Source: Bacillota bacterium (GTDB lineage: Bacteria > Bacillota > Clostridia > Christensenellales > CAG-138). From it: a stretch of 64,000 bases of DNA. The translations under genes were made by a program, and so were the position numbers. Each line of letters starts with the position of its first letter. Positions within the stretch are counted from its first letter, which is position 1. The stretch covers positions 46,013 to 110,012 of the forward strand of contig JAEWYO010000023.1 in the NCBI GenBank assembly GCA_023395595.1. Direction: 5' to 3'. This document shows, piece by piece, positions 16,553-24,732 of the stretch. A model generated the notes under the pieces. The model was not told the origin of the DNA, did no database searches, and saw nothing but the letters and a program-made list of their open reading frames with translations.

Positions 16553-17923
16553 ATGGAACAATATGAATTCAACCCGCAAACCAGCACGATGACCACACTG
16601 CCGCACGTGAGCGACGCTGAGCGCTCCGTGCTCGGTAGTATGCTCATCGACGGCGGCGCGCTGGAAGTCTCCCTTGAGCAACTGCGCGAGGAGGACTTCT
16701 ATGTCCCCGCGAACGCGACGATCTTTGCCGCGATGCGGGATGTTCGTGCGGGCGGAAACGCCGTTGATCTCGTGACCCTCACGGCGGAGCTGGAGCGGCA
16801 CAATAAACTCGATATGGCGGGCGGGTTGACCTACCTGACCGATTTGGTCACGTTTGTGCCAACCGCCGCCAACGTTTCGCATTACATCAACCTCGTGGAG
16901 ATCAAGAGCACGCAACGCGCGCTCATCCGCGCGGGCGGCGAGATTATGCGAGACGGCATGGACGACGAGAGAGAGCTCGACGACACGCTCAACCAAGCCG
17001 AGAAGCGCATCTACGAAATCTCCATGCGCAAGGTGCAAGGCACGCTGGTTCCTATGGAGCAGATTGTGCCGGAGGCATATAACCTCATCGGCGAGTTGGC
17101 GCAGCGGCGCGGCAAAATCACGGGCATCCCAAGCGGATTTATTGAACTCGATCGCATGACAAACGGCTTTCAAAAGAGCGATTTGATCATTGTGGCGAGC
17201 CGTCCCGCTATGGGTAAATCCAGCTTTGCGATGAACGTGGCGCAGTATGCCGCCGTGCATAACGCGCGCACGGTCGTCGTATTCAGCCTTGAGATGAGCA
17301 GTGAACAGCTCGTCATGCGCATGCTCTGCACGGAGGCGTCTGTGGACTCCCAGCGCATCAAGGAAGGCCTCATCGGCAACAACGAGATGAACGCGCTCAT
17401 GGAGGTTATGGACCCCATGAGCCGCGCAAAAATCTTCATCGACGATTCCAGCGGCGCAAATGTTGCGATGATCCGCAGCAAGTGCAGGCGGCTCTCCGCG
17501 CGCGCGGGGCTGGATATGATCGTGATCGACTACCTCCAGCTCATGCAGGCAGGCGGCAGCCGAAAGGACGGCAACCGCATGCAGGAGATCAGCGACATGA
17601 CGCGCCAGCTCAAGCTGCTTGCGCGCGAACTGGATGTGCCGATCATTCTGCTCTGCCAGCTCAACCGTGGCCCGGACACGCGCGCCGACCACCGGCCGGT
17701 CATCTCCGATTTGCGCGAGAGCGGTTCCATTGAGCAGGACGCGGACATGGTCATTCTGCTCTATCGTCCTGCCGCCTATATGGACACGCAGGAATACGAG
17801 ATGGGCGACAACACAAGCCAAATTATCATCGCCAAACACCGACATGGCTCAACCGGCGTGGTTAAGCTGCTCTGGCAGGGCGAGTATACGCGCTTCCGTT
17901 CCATCGCGCAGGAAAACCCGTAA
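16553..17923 (+). CDS. dnaB: Replicative DNA helicase
   Basis: 456 residues (B. subtilis name dnaC). The N-terminal primase-interacting domain begins about residue 20 (VSDAERSVLGSML). The RecA-like ATPase has Walker A in SRPAMGKSS near residue 220, Walker B at MIVIDYLQLM, and the arginine-finger region SDLRESGSIEQDAD. The hexamer unwinds DNA 5' to 3' at the replication fork. CGGAG lies 8 bases before the ATG. It is 69 bases after rplI in the same operon. Confidence 0.98.
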   Translation: MEQYEFNPQTSTMTTLPHVSDAERSVLGSMLIDGGALEVSLEQLREEDFYVPANATIFAAMRDVRAGGNAVDLVTLTAELERHNKLDMAGGLTYLTDLVTFVPTAANVSHYINLVEIKSTQRALIRAGGEIMRDGMDDERELDDTLNQAEKRIYEISMRKVQGTLVPMEQIVPEAYNLIGELAQRRGKITGIPSGFIELDRMTNGFQKSDLIIVASRPAMGKSSFAMNVAQYAAVHNARTVVVFSLEMSSEQLVMRMLCTEASVDSQRIKEGLIGNNEMNALMEVMDPMSRAKIFIDDSSGANVAMIRSKCRRLSARAGLDMIVIDYLQLMQAGGSRKDGNRMQEISDMTRQLKLLARELDVPIILLCQLNRGPDTRADHRPVISDLRESGSIEQDADMVILLYRPAAYMDTQEYEMGDNTSQIIIAKHRHGSTGVVKLLWQGEYTRFRSIAQENP

Positions 17924-17982
17924 ACGCGAGTGCGTGAACGCGCATAGGCAACATTTGAGCAAGACAAAGGACGATACACGCA

Positions 17983-18642
17983 ATGAAAAACGCAGACATG
18001 TTTGCCGATCTTTCCGCCACGCAGGCTTGGAAACTCTTCGCCGAGACGACATATCCCTGGGAAGTGCTGCCGCAGATCAAGTCGTTTGTGCGCGCGCTTG
18101 GGCCCACGCTCTCACCGGAGGAATATGACCACCCCAGCGAGGAGGTTTGGATTCATAAGAGCGCGGTGCTGTTTCCGAACATCTACATCGCGGGACCGAC
18201 CATCATTGGCGCGGGAACCGAGGTGCGCCCCGGTGCGTTTATTCGCGGGAGCGTGTTGGTCGGGCGCGGCTGCGTGGTCGGCAACTCGACCGAACTGAAA
18301 AACTGCATCCTCTTTGACAAGGTGCAGGTGCCACACTATAACTACGTGGGCGACAGCATCCTTGGTCACTATTCACACATGGGCGCGGGGTCGATCTGCT
18401 CCAACGTCAAGAGCGACAAATCGCTTGTCATCGTCCGCTTCGGCGGCGTTGCGCACGAGACAGGGTTAAAAAAATTCGGCGCGATCCTCGGCGACCATGT
18501 CGAGGTCGGCTGCAACAGCGTGCTCAACCCCGGCACCGTCATTGAGCCGCACGCTTCGGTCTATCCGCTCTCGCGGGTGCGCGGCGTGGTCAAGGCTGGG
18601 CACATCTTCAAAAGTCAGGACGACATCGTTCCCCGCAATTGA
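17983..18642 (+). CDS. Left-handed beta-helix (hexapeptide repeat) protein, GlmU C-domain-like
   Basis: 219 residues. After an N-terminal helical segment (about 1-45), hexapeptide turns build a left-handed beta-helix: AVLFPN, IYIAGP, TIIGAG, RGSVLVG, ILGHYSHMGAGSICSN. It resembles the acyltransferase half of GlmU-type UDP-sugar enzymes but has no nucleotidyltransferase domain, so it may be an acyltransferase or a binding protein with unknown substrate. It is 59 bases after dnaB and ends with a strong terminator, so it is probably the last gene of that operon. Confidence 0.8.
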   Translation: MKNADMFADLSATQAWKLFAETTYPWEVLPQIKSFVRALGPTLSPEEYDHPSEEVWIHKSAVLFPNIYIAGPTIIGAGTEVRPGAFIRGSVLVGRGCVVGNSTELKNCILFDKVQVPHYNYVGDSILGHYSHMGAGSICSNVKSDKSLVIVRFGGVAHETGLKKFGAILGDHVEVGCNSVLNPGTVIEPHASVYPLSRVRGVVKAGHIFKSQDDIVPRN

Positions 18643-18653
18643 TTCGTTTCCTC

Positions 18654-18701
18654 AAAGCCGCTGCAACTCGGGCGATGGTGCCCGAATATGCACGGCTTTT
18701 T
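18654..18701 (+). terminator. Terminator of the dnaB operon
   Basis: AAAGCCG (18654-18660) pairs with CGGCTTT (18693-18699), with an inner TCGGGC/GCCCGA stem and a T-run. Confidence 0.83.
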
Positions 18702-18827
18702 CTGTCCGTGCGGTGAAAAATGGCGTAGATTCTGTGTCAAAAAAGAAGCGCGCCGCATCAAGCCGCAAAGATTGTGAAAACCGCGAAACATTCCGCACAA
18801 CCCGCTGCCGAGGGCTGAAGAATCGGC

Positions 18828-18833
18828 TATACT
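18828..18833 (+). promoter_or_regulatory. -10 box directly upstream of the GH13 gene
   Basis: TATACT lies immediately before ATG 18834 and six bases before ATG 18840. Predicted +1 falls on the 18840 start codon. No ribosome binding site is present, and the -35 is poor. Confidence 0.5.
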
Positions 18834-18839
18834 ATGACT

Positions 18840-20822
18840 ATGATTACGTTTCGACATCATTCCAGATTTCTCTCGTTTCGCAGGCCGCAGGGCGCGGTTC
18901 CCTGCAACACGAGCGTAACAATCGAGGCCGAGCTCGGCGGGGACAGCAGCGCGCATGTGCAACTGCGCCTGTATAACCAACTCGGCGTAGAGTCTTTTTT
19001 TGAACTGACACGGGCGGGTGATCGCGTGCATGGGGAAATCCCCATGCCGGAGGTGCCCTGCCTCGTTTGGTATTATTTCATCATTCGCACCGGCGATGGT
19101 CGCACGCAGTATTACGGCGCGGACAGCGGGGAAGGACGGCTGGAATCCCACGCACCGCGCTCCTACCAAATCACCGTGTATGACGGCGCGTTCACCACGC
19201 CCGCGCACTGGCGCGAGGGAATCGTCTATCAGATTTTTCCCGATCGGTTCCGCAGGAGCAGCTGGGAAGATTTTCGCGAACGCGCGAAGTATCACGCAAA
19301 TCTCGGACGGTTTTTGCGCATCCATGACCGCTGGAGTGAGGACATTTGCTATACGGCGGCACCTGGAGCCGAGGATTATGAACCCAACGACTTTTTCGGC
19401 GGGGACTGCAACGGCATCCGCGAAAAGCTAGGCTATTTAGCTTCGCTGGGCGTGACAACGCTGTATCTCAACCCTGTCTTTGAGTCGGCAAGCAACCACC
19501 GCTACGACACGGCGGACTATCACCGCATCGACCCGATCTTCGGCAACGAGGACGAGTTTGCCGCCCTTTGTGCGGAGGCGCGGGAGCAGGGAATCCGCGT
19601 GATGCTCGACGGGGTGTTTTCACACACGGGGTCGGACAGCCGCTATTTTGACAAGAACTCGCGCTATGAAGACCTCGGCGCATATGAATCAAACGAATCG
19701 CCCTATCGCAAATGGTACCGCTTTGTTGGAGACAGCAAGCAGTATGATAGCTGGTGGGGGTTCCCGACACTGCCGAATGTCAACGAGCTGGAGCCGGGCT
19801 ATACCGAATTCATCACGGGCGAACATGGTGTGCTTTCACACTGGGCAGGTACCGGCGCAACCAGCTGGCGGCTGGATGTGGCAGACGAGTTGCCGGATGA
19901 GTTCATCCGCATCCTGCGCAGAAGACTCAAACAAAATGATCCGGAGGGCGTGCTCCTCGGCGAAGTCTGGGAGGATTGCTCCAATAAGTACGGTCCGGAG
20001 GGCCGGCGCGGCTATGTCAACGGAGACGAACTCGACAGCGCGATGAACTATATCTTCACCGAAGCTGCAATCTCGTTTCTCACCGGACGGACGGATGCCT
20101 ACGCACTCGATCATGTGCTGCAAACCCAGCGGGAGCATTACCCGAGGCCGTTTTATGAAGCGTGCCTGAACCTGATCAGCTCGCACGACATCATCCGCGC
20201 GGCAACCGCGCTCTCCGGCGCGCCGGATCGCAATTCCGTATCCCGGAAGTTGCAGGCGGCGTACCACCCGAACGAACAGGATCAGCAAAAGGGATTCCTG
20301 CGCCTGATTCTCGCCGCGGCGCTCCAGATGGCGCTGCCGGGCGTGCCGAGCGTCTATTATGGAGACGAAGCGGGCATGACGGGCATGAGTGACCCCTTCA
20401 ACCGCGGGACGTACCCATGGGGTGCGGAAAACGAGGCGGTGTTTGCGGGATATTCCGCTTTGATGCGCGCGCGAAAGGAAAGCGATGCGCTCAAGCGCGG
20501 GTTGTGCCGGATGGGCGCGCTCTCGCCGGAGGTCTATGCTGTGCTCCGCTGGCTGCCGGAGAATGGCGAGACGGCGCTGCTGCTCGTCAACCGTGGCGAA
20601 CGAGCGCAGGCGGTGACGCTGCATCCCGACGACATGCCGCAGGGAGCGGACGGCGAAAGCCCGGTTTCACTCGACAAAACACTCACGGACGTGCTCACCG
20701 GCGAGACGCTTACACCCGAAAACGGCGAGGTGCAAACATTGCTTCCGCCCATGAGCGCGCGGCTGTATCGGAGCCGGTCGCTCACAACACAAGCAAAAAC
20801 GGCTGCAACAGCCGCACGATAG
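18840..20822 (+). CDS. GH13 alpha-amylase/neopullulanase-type glucosidase
   Basis: 660 residues with no signal peptide, so cytoplasmic. An N-terminal beta domain (about 1-120) precedes the barrel (WREGIVYQIFPDRF). GH13 motifs: LDGVFSHTG (region I), WRLDVADE with nucleophile Asp346, LLGEVWED with acid/base Glu375, and SSHDIIR (region IV). A C-terminal beta domain follows. Such enzymes hydrolyse maltodextrins or cyclodextrins. The ATG at 18840 was preferred to 18834 because promoter geometry places +1 there; 18834 adds only two residues. There is no ribosome binding site. The zinc-ribbon gene follows after 24 bases. Confidence 0.92.
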   Translation: MITFRHHSRFLSFRRPQGAVPCNTSVTIEAELGGDSSAHVQLRLYNQLGVESFFELTRAGDRVHGEIPMPEVPCLVWYYFIIRTGDGRTQYYGADSGEGRLESHAPRSYQITVYDGAFTTPAHWREGIVYQIFPDRFRRSSWEDFRERAKYHANLGRFLRIHDRWSEDICYTAAPGAEDYEPNDFFGGDCNGIREKLGYLASLGVTTLYLNPVFESASNHRYDTADYHRIDPIFGNEDEFAALCAEAREQGIRVMLDGVFSHTGSDSRYFDKNSRYEDLGAYESNESPYRKWYRFVGDSKQYDSWWGFPTLPNVNELEPGYTEFITGEHGVLSHWAGTGATSWRLDVADELPDEFIRILRRRLKQNDPEGVLLGEVWEDCSNKYGPEGRRGYVNGDELDSAMNYIFTEAAISFLTGRTDAYALDHVLQTQREHYPRPFYEACLNLISSHDIIRAATALSGAPDRNSVSRKLQAAYHPNEQDQQKGFLRLILAAALQMALPGVPSVYYGDEAGMTGMSDPFNRGTYPWGAENEAVFAGYSALMRARKESDALKRGLCRMGALSPEVYAVLRWLPENGETALLLVNRGERAQAVTLHPDDMPQGADGESPVSLDKTLTDVLTGETLTPENGEVQTLLPPMSARLYRSRSLTTQAKTAATAAR

Positions 20823-20846
20823 CATAACCAAAGAGAGGGATACGGA

Positions 20847-21302
20847 ATGTTTCAACAGCAAAGAAGAGGACTGGACGAACTCAACCGCACCATGCTGATT
20901 GCAGCGCTTGTGCTGTCGATCATCGGCGTGATCGTTTCGCGGTCGGTTGGTTGGCTCAGGATTGTGCTGAGCCTGCTCAGCGGCGCGCTGCTGGTCTTGA
21001 TCGTTGTTCGTATGACGAGCAAGAACTTCAACAAGCGCAATCAGGAAAACATGAAATACCTGACCTATGAAACGGCGGTCAAGGACTGGTTTCGCCGCAC
21101 GTTCCGCGCAAAGGGTAAATCGGGTACCTATCATGCACCGCGCGCTAAGACCAAAACCAAGAACCCGACCTGGGCGGAGCTCAAACAGTACAAGTACCTC
21201 ATCTGCCCGCAGTGCGCGCAGAAGCTGCGCGTGCCGCGCGGCAAAGGGAGAATCCGCGTGACCTGCACCAACTGCGGGAACGTGTTTGAAACCCGCAGCT
21301 AA
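20847..21302 (+). CDS. Small membrane protein with C-terminal zinc ribbon
   Basis: 151 residues. Two hydrophobic helices (about 16-32 and 36-54), a basic linker (about 60-115), then a zinc ribbon of the CPQC...CTNC form, preceded by KYLICPQC. I recognise no named family; the topology suggests a membrane-tethered zinc-ribbon domain facing the cytoplasm. AGAGAGGG precedes the ATG. It lies 24 bases after the GH13 gene and is probably cotranscribed with it. Confidence 0.75.
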   Translation: MFQQQRRGLDELNRTMLIAALVLSIIGVIVSRSVGWLRIVLSLLSGALLVLIVVRMTSKNFNKRNQENMKYLTYETAVKDWFRRTFRAKGKSGTYHAPRAKTKTKNPTWAELKQYKYLICPQCAQKLRVPRGKGRIRVTCTNCGNVFETRS

Positions 21303-21380
21303 AACGGAAATTTTCGCATGAATGCCTCGTTTGTGTCAGATTCCGTTGGAAAAAGCACTTTATTTTTTCAAAAATGATGA

Positions 21381-21400
21381 TATACTAGTAAAGAACTAGT
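21381..21400 (+). promoter_or_regulatory. -10 box overlapping a repeated ACTAGT operator-like element
   Basis: TATACT (21381-21386) overlaps the first of two ACTAGT palindromes (21384-21389 and 21395-21400), centred 11 bases apart, about one helical turn. This is a plausible repressor site at the DUF1858 gene. Confidence 0.45.
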
Positions 21401-21439
21401 GATTCAATCACGAGAGATCATCTTTGGAGGACAACACAT

Positions 21440-21640
21440 ATGCAGGCAACGAAAGAGATGCTGATTCAGCAGGTCATCGAGCTGGACGAAGGCACCGCCG
21501 ATATTCTCATGAACGCGGGCATGCATTGCCTCGGCTGCGCAATGGCGCATGGCGAGTCGATCGAACAGGCTTGCGCGGTGCACGGAATCAATTCCGATGC
21601 GCTCATCGGCGAAATCAACGCGTATCTCGCGGACAAGTAA
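21440..21640 (+). CDS. DUF1858-domain protein
   Basis: 66 residues, a complete DUF1858 domain. The hallmark is the Cys pair in GMHCLGC (near 28-34), followed by the helical HGI...LIGEINAYL tail. The domain is also found fused to ScdA/Ric-type iron-sulfur repair and hybrid-cluster proteins, and is presumed redox-active or metal-linked; a precise role is unknown. TTTGGAGG lies 10 bases before the ATG. It is monocistronic, with its own promoter and terminator. Confidence 0.88.
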   Translation: MQATKEMLIQQVIELDEGTADILMNAGMHCLGCAMAHGESIEQACAVHGINSDALIGEINAYLADK

Positions 21641-21669
21641 CGCAGGCATACGCCAAAGCGGGCAAACCT

Positions 21670-21697
21670 GCCGCGGAAGCAACGCCGCGGCTTTTTT
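21670..21697 (+). terminator. Terminator of the DUF1858 gene
   Basis: GCCGCGG (21670-21676) pairs with CCGCGGC (21685-21691), followed by six Ts. Confidence 0.88.
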
Positions 21698-21764
21698 GCG
21701 CCCGTTTTAAGCGAAAAACGAACGTTGTTTCACATTCGTTCACATCCTCGTCGGAAAAAAGGCA

Positions 21765-21793
21765 TTCTCAGGCGTGCCGTTGCATGGTACAAT
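21765..21793 (+). promoter_or_regulatory. Promoter of the DUF5685/J-domain operon
   Basis: TTCTCA, a 17-base spacer, TACAAT. The leader is about 23 bases and contains AAAGGAAA. Confidence 0.55.
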
Positions 21794-21822
21794 ATTTTGC
21801 GGATGCAGAAAGGAAACGGCAT

Positions 21823-22698
21823 ATGTTTGGCTATATCCGCCCGCTGGAATGCGAGCTGAAGGTGCGGGAGCAAGCGCAGTACCGCGGTGTTTACTGCGGC
21901 CTTTGCAAGAGCATCGGCAGGCGTTACGGGCAGATCGAGCGGCTGACGTTGAGCTATGATTGCGCGTTTCTTGCGCTGACGCTGTTTGCCATCTCAGGCG
22001 ACGCGGTGTTTACCCAGGGAAACTGCGGACCGCGAGCCTACCGCGGAAAGCGTCCGATTGCGCAGCCTTCGCCGACGCTGGACTACGCGGCGGATGTCAA
22101 CGTACTGCTCGCCTGGCACAAGGCGGCGGACGACGCAGTGGATGACAGGAGCGCAAAGGCGGTTCTTGCCCGGACTGCGCTAGGCCGCGCCTATAAAAAG
22201 GCGGCTAAGGCAAACCGCAAGCTCGACTATGACATCGCCGAGAGCACGAAGACGCTGCATACGCTGGAGGCTGAGAAGACCGAATCCATCGATGAGCCGA
22301 GCAACGCATTTGGCAGGCTGCTTGCCAGTGTGATTTTACACGCGCCAACCCTGCCCATCAGCGAGCGAAAAGCCGCTGAATGGATGTATTATAACCTCGG
22401 CAAATGGATCTATCTGATCGATGCCTGGGATGACCGCGAGAAGGACGAAGAAAGCGGGAACTATAACCCGTTTTTATGCAGCAAGATGGATCAGGAAACG
22501 GCAACGTTCTTTCTGAATGTTGCACGCAACGAGGCGATCAAAGCCTACGACCTGCTCTCGCTGCAATCTCCGGGCGGCGTACTGGAAAACATCATGGAGC
22601 TTGGGTTGTTGCATGCGCAGACGCGCGTGCTCGCGGGAGAGAGAGGCTGCGCGGCGGAATCGACCGCACCGCAGAAGGATAAAGGAGACAAGGAATGA
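21823..22698 (+). CDS. DUF5685-type protein
   Basis: 291 residues, starting at MFGYIRPLECELKVRE, 7 bases after AAAGGAAA. The N-terminal segment has a conserved-looking YRGVYCGLCKSIGRRYG with two cysteines. The rest is helical with Lys/Ala-rich stretches and a WIYLIDAWDD...DEESGNYNPF segment rich in acidic residues. From memory this matches DUF5685, a Clostridia-enriched family of unknown function. The stop codon overlaps the start of a J-domain gene by four bases, which indicates a functional pair. An open frame extends upstream to 21424 but passes through another gene's terminator, so it was not used. Confidence 0.78.
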   Translation: MFGYIRPLECELKVREQAQYRGVYCGLCKSIGRRYGQIERLTLSYDCAFLALTLFAISGDAVFTQGNCGPRAYRGKRPIAQPSPTLDYAADVNVLLAWHKAADDAVDDRSAKAVLARTALGRAYKKAAKANRKLDYDIAESTKTLHTLEAEKTESIDEPSNAFGRLLASVILHAPTLPISERKAAEWMYYNLGKWIYLIDAWDDREKDEESGNYNPFLCSKMDQETATFFLNVARNEAIKAYDLLSLQSPGGVLENIMELGLLHAQTRVLAGERGCAAESTAPQKDKGDKE

Positions 22699-23330
22699 AC
22701 CCCTACAAAGTGCTTGGCGTGAGCGAAAACGCCTCTCAGGAGGAAATTCGCGCAGCTTATCTGGAACTGGTGAAGAAATATCATCCGGATAAGTACACGG
22801 ATAACCCTCTGAAGGAGCTGGCCGGAGAGAAGCTCAAGGAGATCAATCAGGCCTACGAGTTGCTCACAAAAAAGCAGTCGGCAACCAGCAACACCGGCTA
22901 TGGTTCCTCGTCCTCCGGCACCTACGGCTCCTATTCGGCAGGCGGAAACTATTCGCGACCGGGTGGCACGGCATACAGCGGGCCATTCGCGGCGGAGTTT
23001 GCGCGCGCGCGCTCGTTTATCAACCAGAACAATCTGGATGCGGCGCAGGCGATATTAAACGGCGTTTCGGTGCACAACGCGGAGTGGAACTATCTTTCCG
23101 GCGTGATCGCGCTCCGGCAAGGATCATATCAGCGCGCGACCGAGTGCTTTAGCCGCGCCTATGATGCGGAACCGGATAACGCCGAATATCGCAATGCGTT
23201 CACTTCGCTGAACAACTCCGGCCGGGTTTATCAGCGCGGTTCCAACGGAAACATGGATTCTTCGCCCTGCTGTGATGTTTGCAGCGCGCTGATGTGCCTG
23301 AACTGCTGCTGCGGCGGGGATTGTTGCTAA
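22695..23330 (+). CDS. J-domain protein with Cys-rich C-terminus
   Basis: 211 residues. A J-domain (about 1-65) carries the HPD motif in KKYHPDKY that stimulates Hsp70 ATPase. A Gly/Ser/Tyr-rich linker (about 68-100) follows, then a TPR-like helical repeat region (about 105-185; GVIALRQGSYQRATECF). The last 20 residues hold nine cysteines (CCDVC...CLNCCC...CC). It is not DnaJ itself: the zinc-binding CxxCxGxG repeats are absent. Its start overlaps the DUF5685 gene, so the two are coupled; a membrane- or metal-linked co-chaperone role is conceivable but not shown. Confidence 0.85.
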   Translation: MNPYKVLGVSENASQEEIRAAYLELVKKYHPDKYTDNPLKELAGEKLKEINQAYELLTKKQSATSNTGYGSSSSGTYGSYSAGGNYSRPGGTAYSGPFAAEFARARSFINQNNLDAAQAILNGVSVHNAEWNYLSGVIALRQGSYQRATECFSRAYDAEPDNAEYRNAFTSLNNSGRVYQRGSNGNMDSSPCCDVCSALMCLNCCCGGDCC

Positions 23331-23380
23331 CGCAAAAACAGCGTTGGAAAGCATTGTTCCAAATCTTGTGAAAGTCAAAC

Positions 23381-23405
23381 AGCGCCTTTACGGGCGCTGC
23401 TTTTC
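23381..23405 (+). terminator. Terminator of the DUF5685/J-domain operon
   Basis: AGCGCC (23381-23386) pairs with GGCGCT (23393-23398), followed by GCTTTTCTT. It sits between convergent genes. Confidence 0.72.
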
Positions 23406-23425
23406 TTCAGAAATCGTTCATTGGA

Positions 23426-24025
23426 TTATTTTGCGTCGATGATGATATCGCATTGCGCGAGGATATCCAGTGCATGAAAATAGTGGTTCTCCAGCGGAAT
23501 CCAGCGGGACTGAAATACCTTGAGCGCCTCTGCTCCGTTTCGCGCGCGGATGCGGGAAAGTTGCAGTGCGGGATCAATCCGGCAGAACACCTTGAGATCG
23601 TAATGCGGCATCAGGATTGGATGCAGGCTGTAGGCGCCTTCCACAATCGCAATCCGGCTTGGCGAAACCAAAACCGGCGCGAAAAGCATGTCTTCGTGGC
23701 AGTCATATTTTCTCACTTGCGCGGTTTCGCCGCGCTTGGCGGGGAGGAGCACCTCTTCTAAAAATCGTTCTGCGTCCACATTCCCGCCGGGCTGGCGCAA
23801 GCGTTCCGGCGTGCGCATCTGCGGCTGGAGGAAGTAATCGTCCAAATGAAACACGTTTGCAGGAAGCATGCTGCCAAGGCGGGCGGCCATCGTGGTTTTG
23901 CCTGCGCAGCAATTGCCGTCGATGGCGATCAGAACACGCTCACGCGTTTGCAGCAGCGCCTGCACCTGAGCGGCAATATCAAAATCGGCCTCGCCGGAAA
24001 AGACGGATTGCGGTTCGTTTGACAT
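23426..24025 (-). CDS. Uridine-kinase-like P-loop kinase
   Basis: 199 residues from an ATG preceded by AAGGAGA. Walker A is GNCCAGKTT (about 41-49). HLDDYF (about 65-70) is the nucleoside-binding region of uridine kinases and phosphoribulokinases, YDCHEDM resembles their YDPW-type motif, and IVEGAYSL is Walker B. It probably phosphorylates a nucleoside or similar small molecule; the exact substrate is not evident. The gene is divergent from an acetyltransferase gene. A TATAAT sits at 24075-24080 on the minus strand. Confidence 0.82.
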   Translation of the reverse strand: MSNEPQSVFSGEADFDIAAQVQALLQTRERVLIAIDGNCCAGKTTMAARLGSMLPANVFHLDDYFLQPQMRTPERLRQPGGNVDAERFLEEVLLPAKRGETAQVRKYDCHEDMLFAPVLVSPSRIAIVEGAYSLHPILMPHYDLKVFCRIDPALQLSRIRARNGAEALKVFQSRWIPLENHYFHALDILAQCDIIIDAK

Positions 24026-24132
24026 GGATTCTCCTTGGAAAACAATCGTTTGCGCATAGCGTGCGCGTGTGAGTATTATAACACAAGCGCCGACGTGCCG
24101 CGCGTTCAAACAATCACAGGAGGGAAGAACGG

Positions 24133-24663
24133 ATGATTCTCGAAACACCGCGCCTGATCCTGCGCGAAATGACGCAGACGGACTATCCAGCTCTGGCGGA
24201 GATTTTGCAGGACCGCGAGGCGATGTTTGCCTACGAGCACGCGTTCTCCGACGAGGAAACGCAGGCATGGCTGGATCGCATGCTGGAACGCTATCGCACG
24301 GACGGTTTCGGCCTCTGGGCGGTGGTACGAAAGCAAAGCGGCGAGATGATCGGACAATGCGGGCTCACATGGCAGAACTTCGATGGGAAGCGGGTACTGG
24401 AGATCGGCTATCTTTTCCAACGCAAGCACTGGAAAAAGGGATACGCCATCGAAGCCGCGCGCGCCTGTAAACACTATGCGTTTGAAACGCTGCAAGCCGA
24501 CGAGGTGTTCTCCATCATCCGCGACAACAACGTGGCCTCGATGAAAGTCGCCATCCGAAACGGAATGACGGTTCGCGGAAGATTCGTCAAGCACTATTAC
24601 GGGATCGACATGCCGCATTTTGCGTTCTCTGCCCGAAGAGGAGAGCCCAAGATCGGTGAATAG
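24133..24663 (+). CDS. GNAT acetyltransferase, RimJ/RimL type
   Basis: 176 residues, beginning MILETPRLILREM, the classic RimJ/RimL-like start. The acetyl-CoA-binding region is the RKHWKKGYAIEAARA segment (Q/RxxGxG/A variant) near 100-115. Members acetylate ribosomal protein N-termini, amino acids or small molecules; the target is unknown here. AGGAGGGAAG precedes the ATG. It stands alone, with a bidirectional terminator shared with the convergent sugar-kinase gene. Confidence 0.9.
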   Translation: MILETPRLILREMTQTDYPALAEILQDREAMFAYEHAFSDEETQAWLDRMLERYRTDGFGLWAVVRKQSGEMIGQCGLTWQNFDGKRVLEIGYLFQRKHWKKGYAIEAARACKHYAFETLQADEVFSIIRDNNVASMKVAIRNGMTVRGRFVKHYYGIDMPHFAFSARRGEPKIGE

Positions 24664-24681
24664 CAGAAAAGAGGCCGCAAA

Positions 24682-24711
24682 AAAACCGCTCGCAGTTCTG
24701 TGAACGGTTTT
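24682..24711. terminator. Bidirectional terminator
   Basis: AAAACCG (24682-24688) pairs with CGGTTTT (24705-24711), so each strand ends in a T-run. It lies between the convergent GNAT and sugar-kinase genes. Confidence 0.82.
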
Positions 24712-24732
24712 GCTTTCTTGTTGATCAGGCAA

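Noticed and set aside
21424..22698. Long frame joining the DUF1858 region to the DUF5685 gene
   Set aside because: It reads through the DUF1858 gene in another frame and through its terminator. The ATG at 21823 has a promoter, a ribosome binding site and the family N-terminus.
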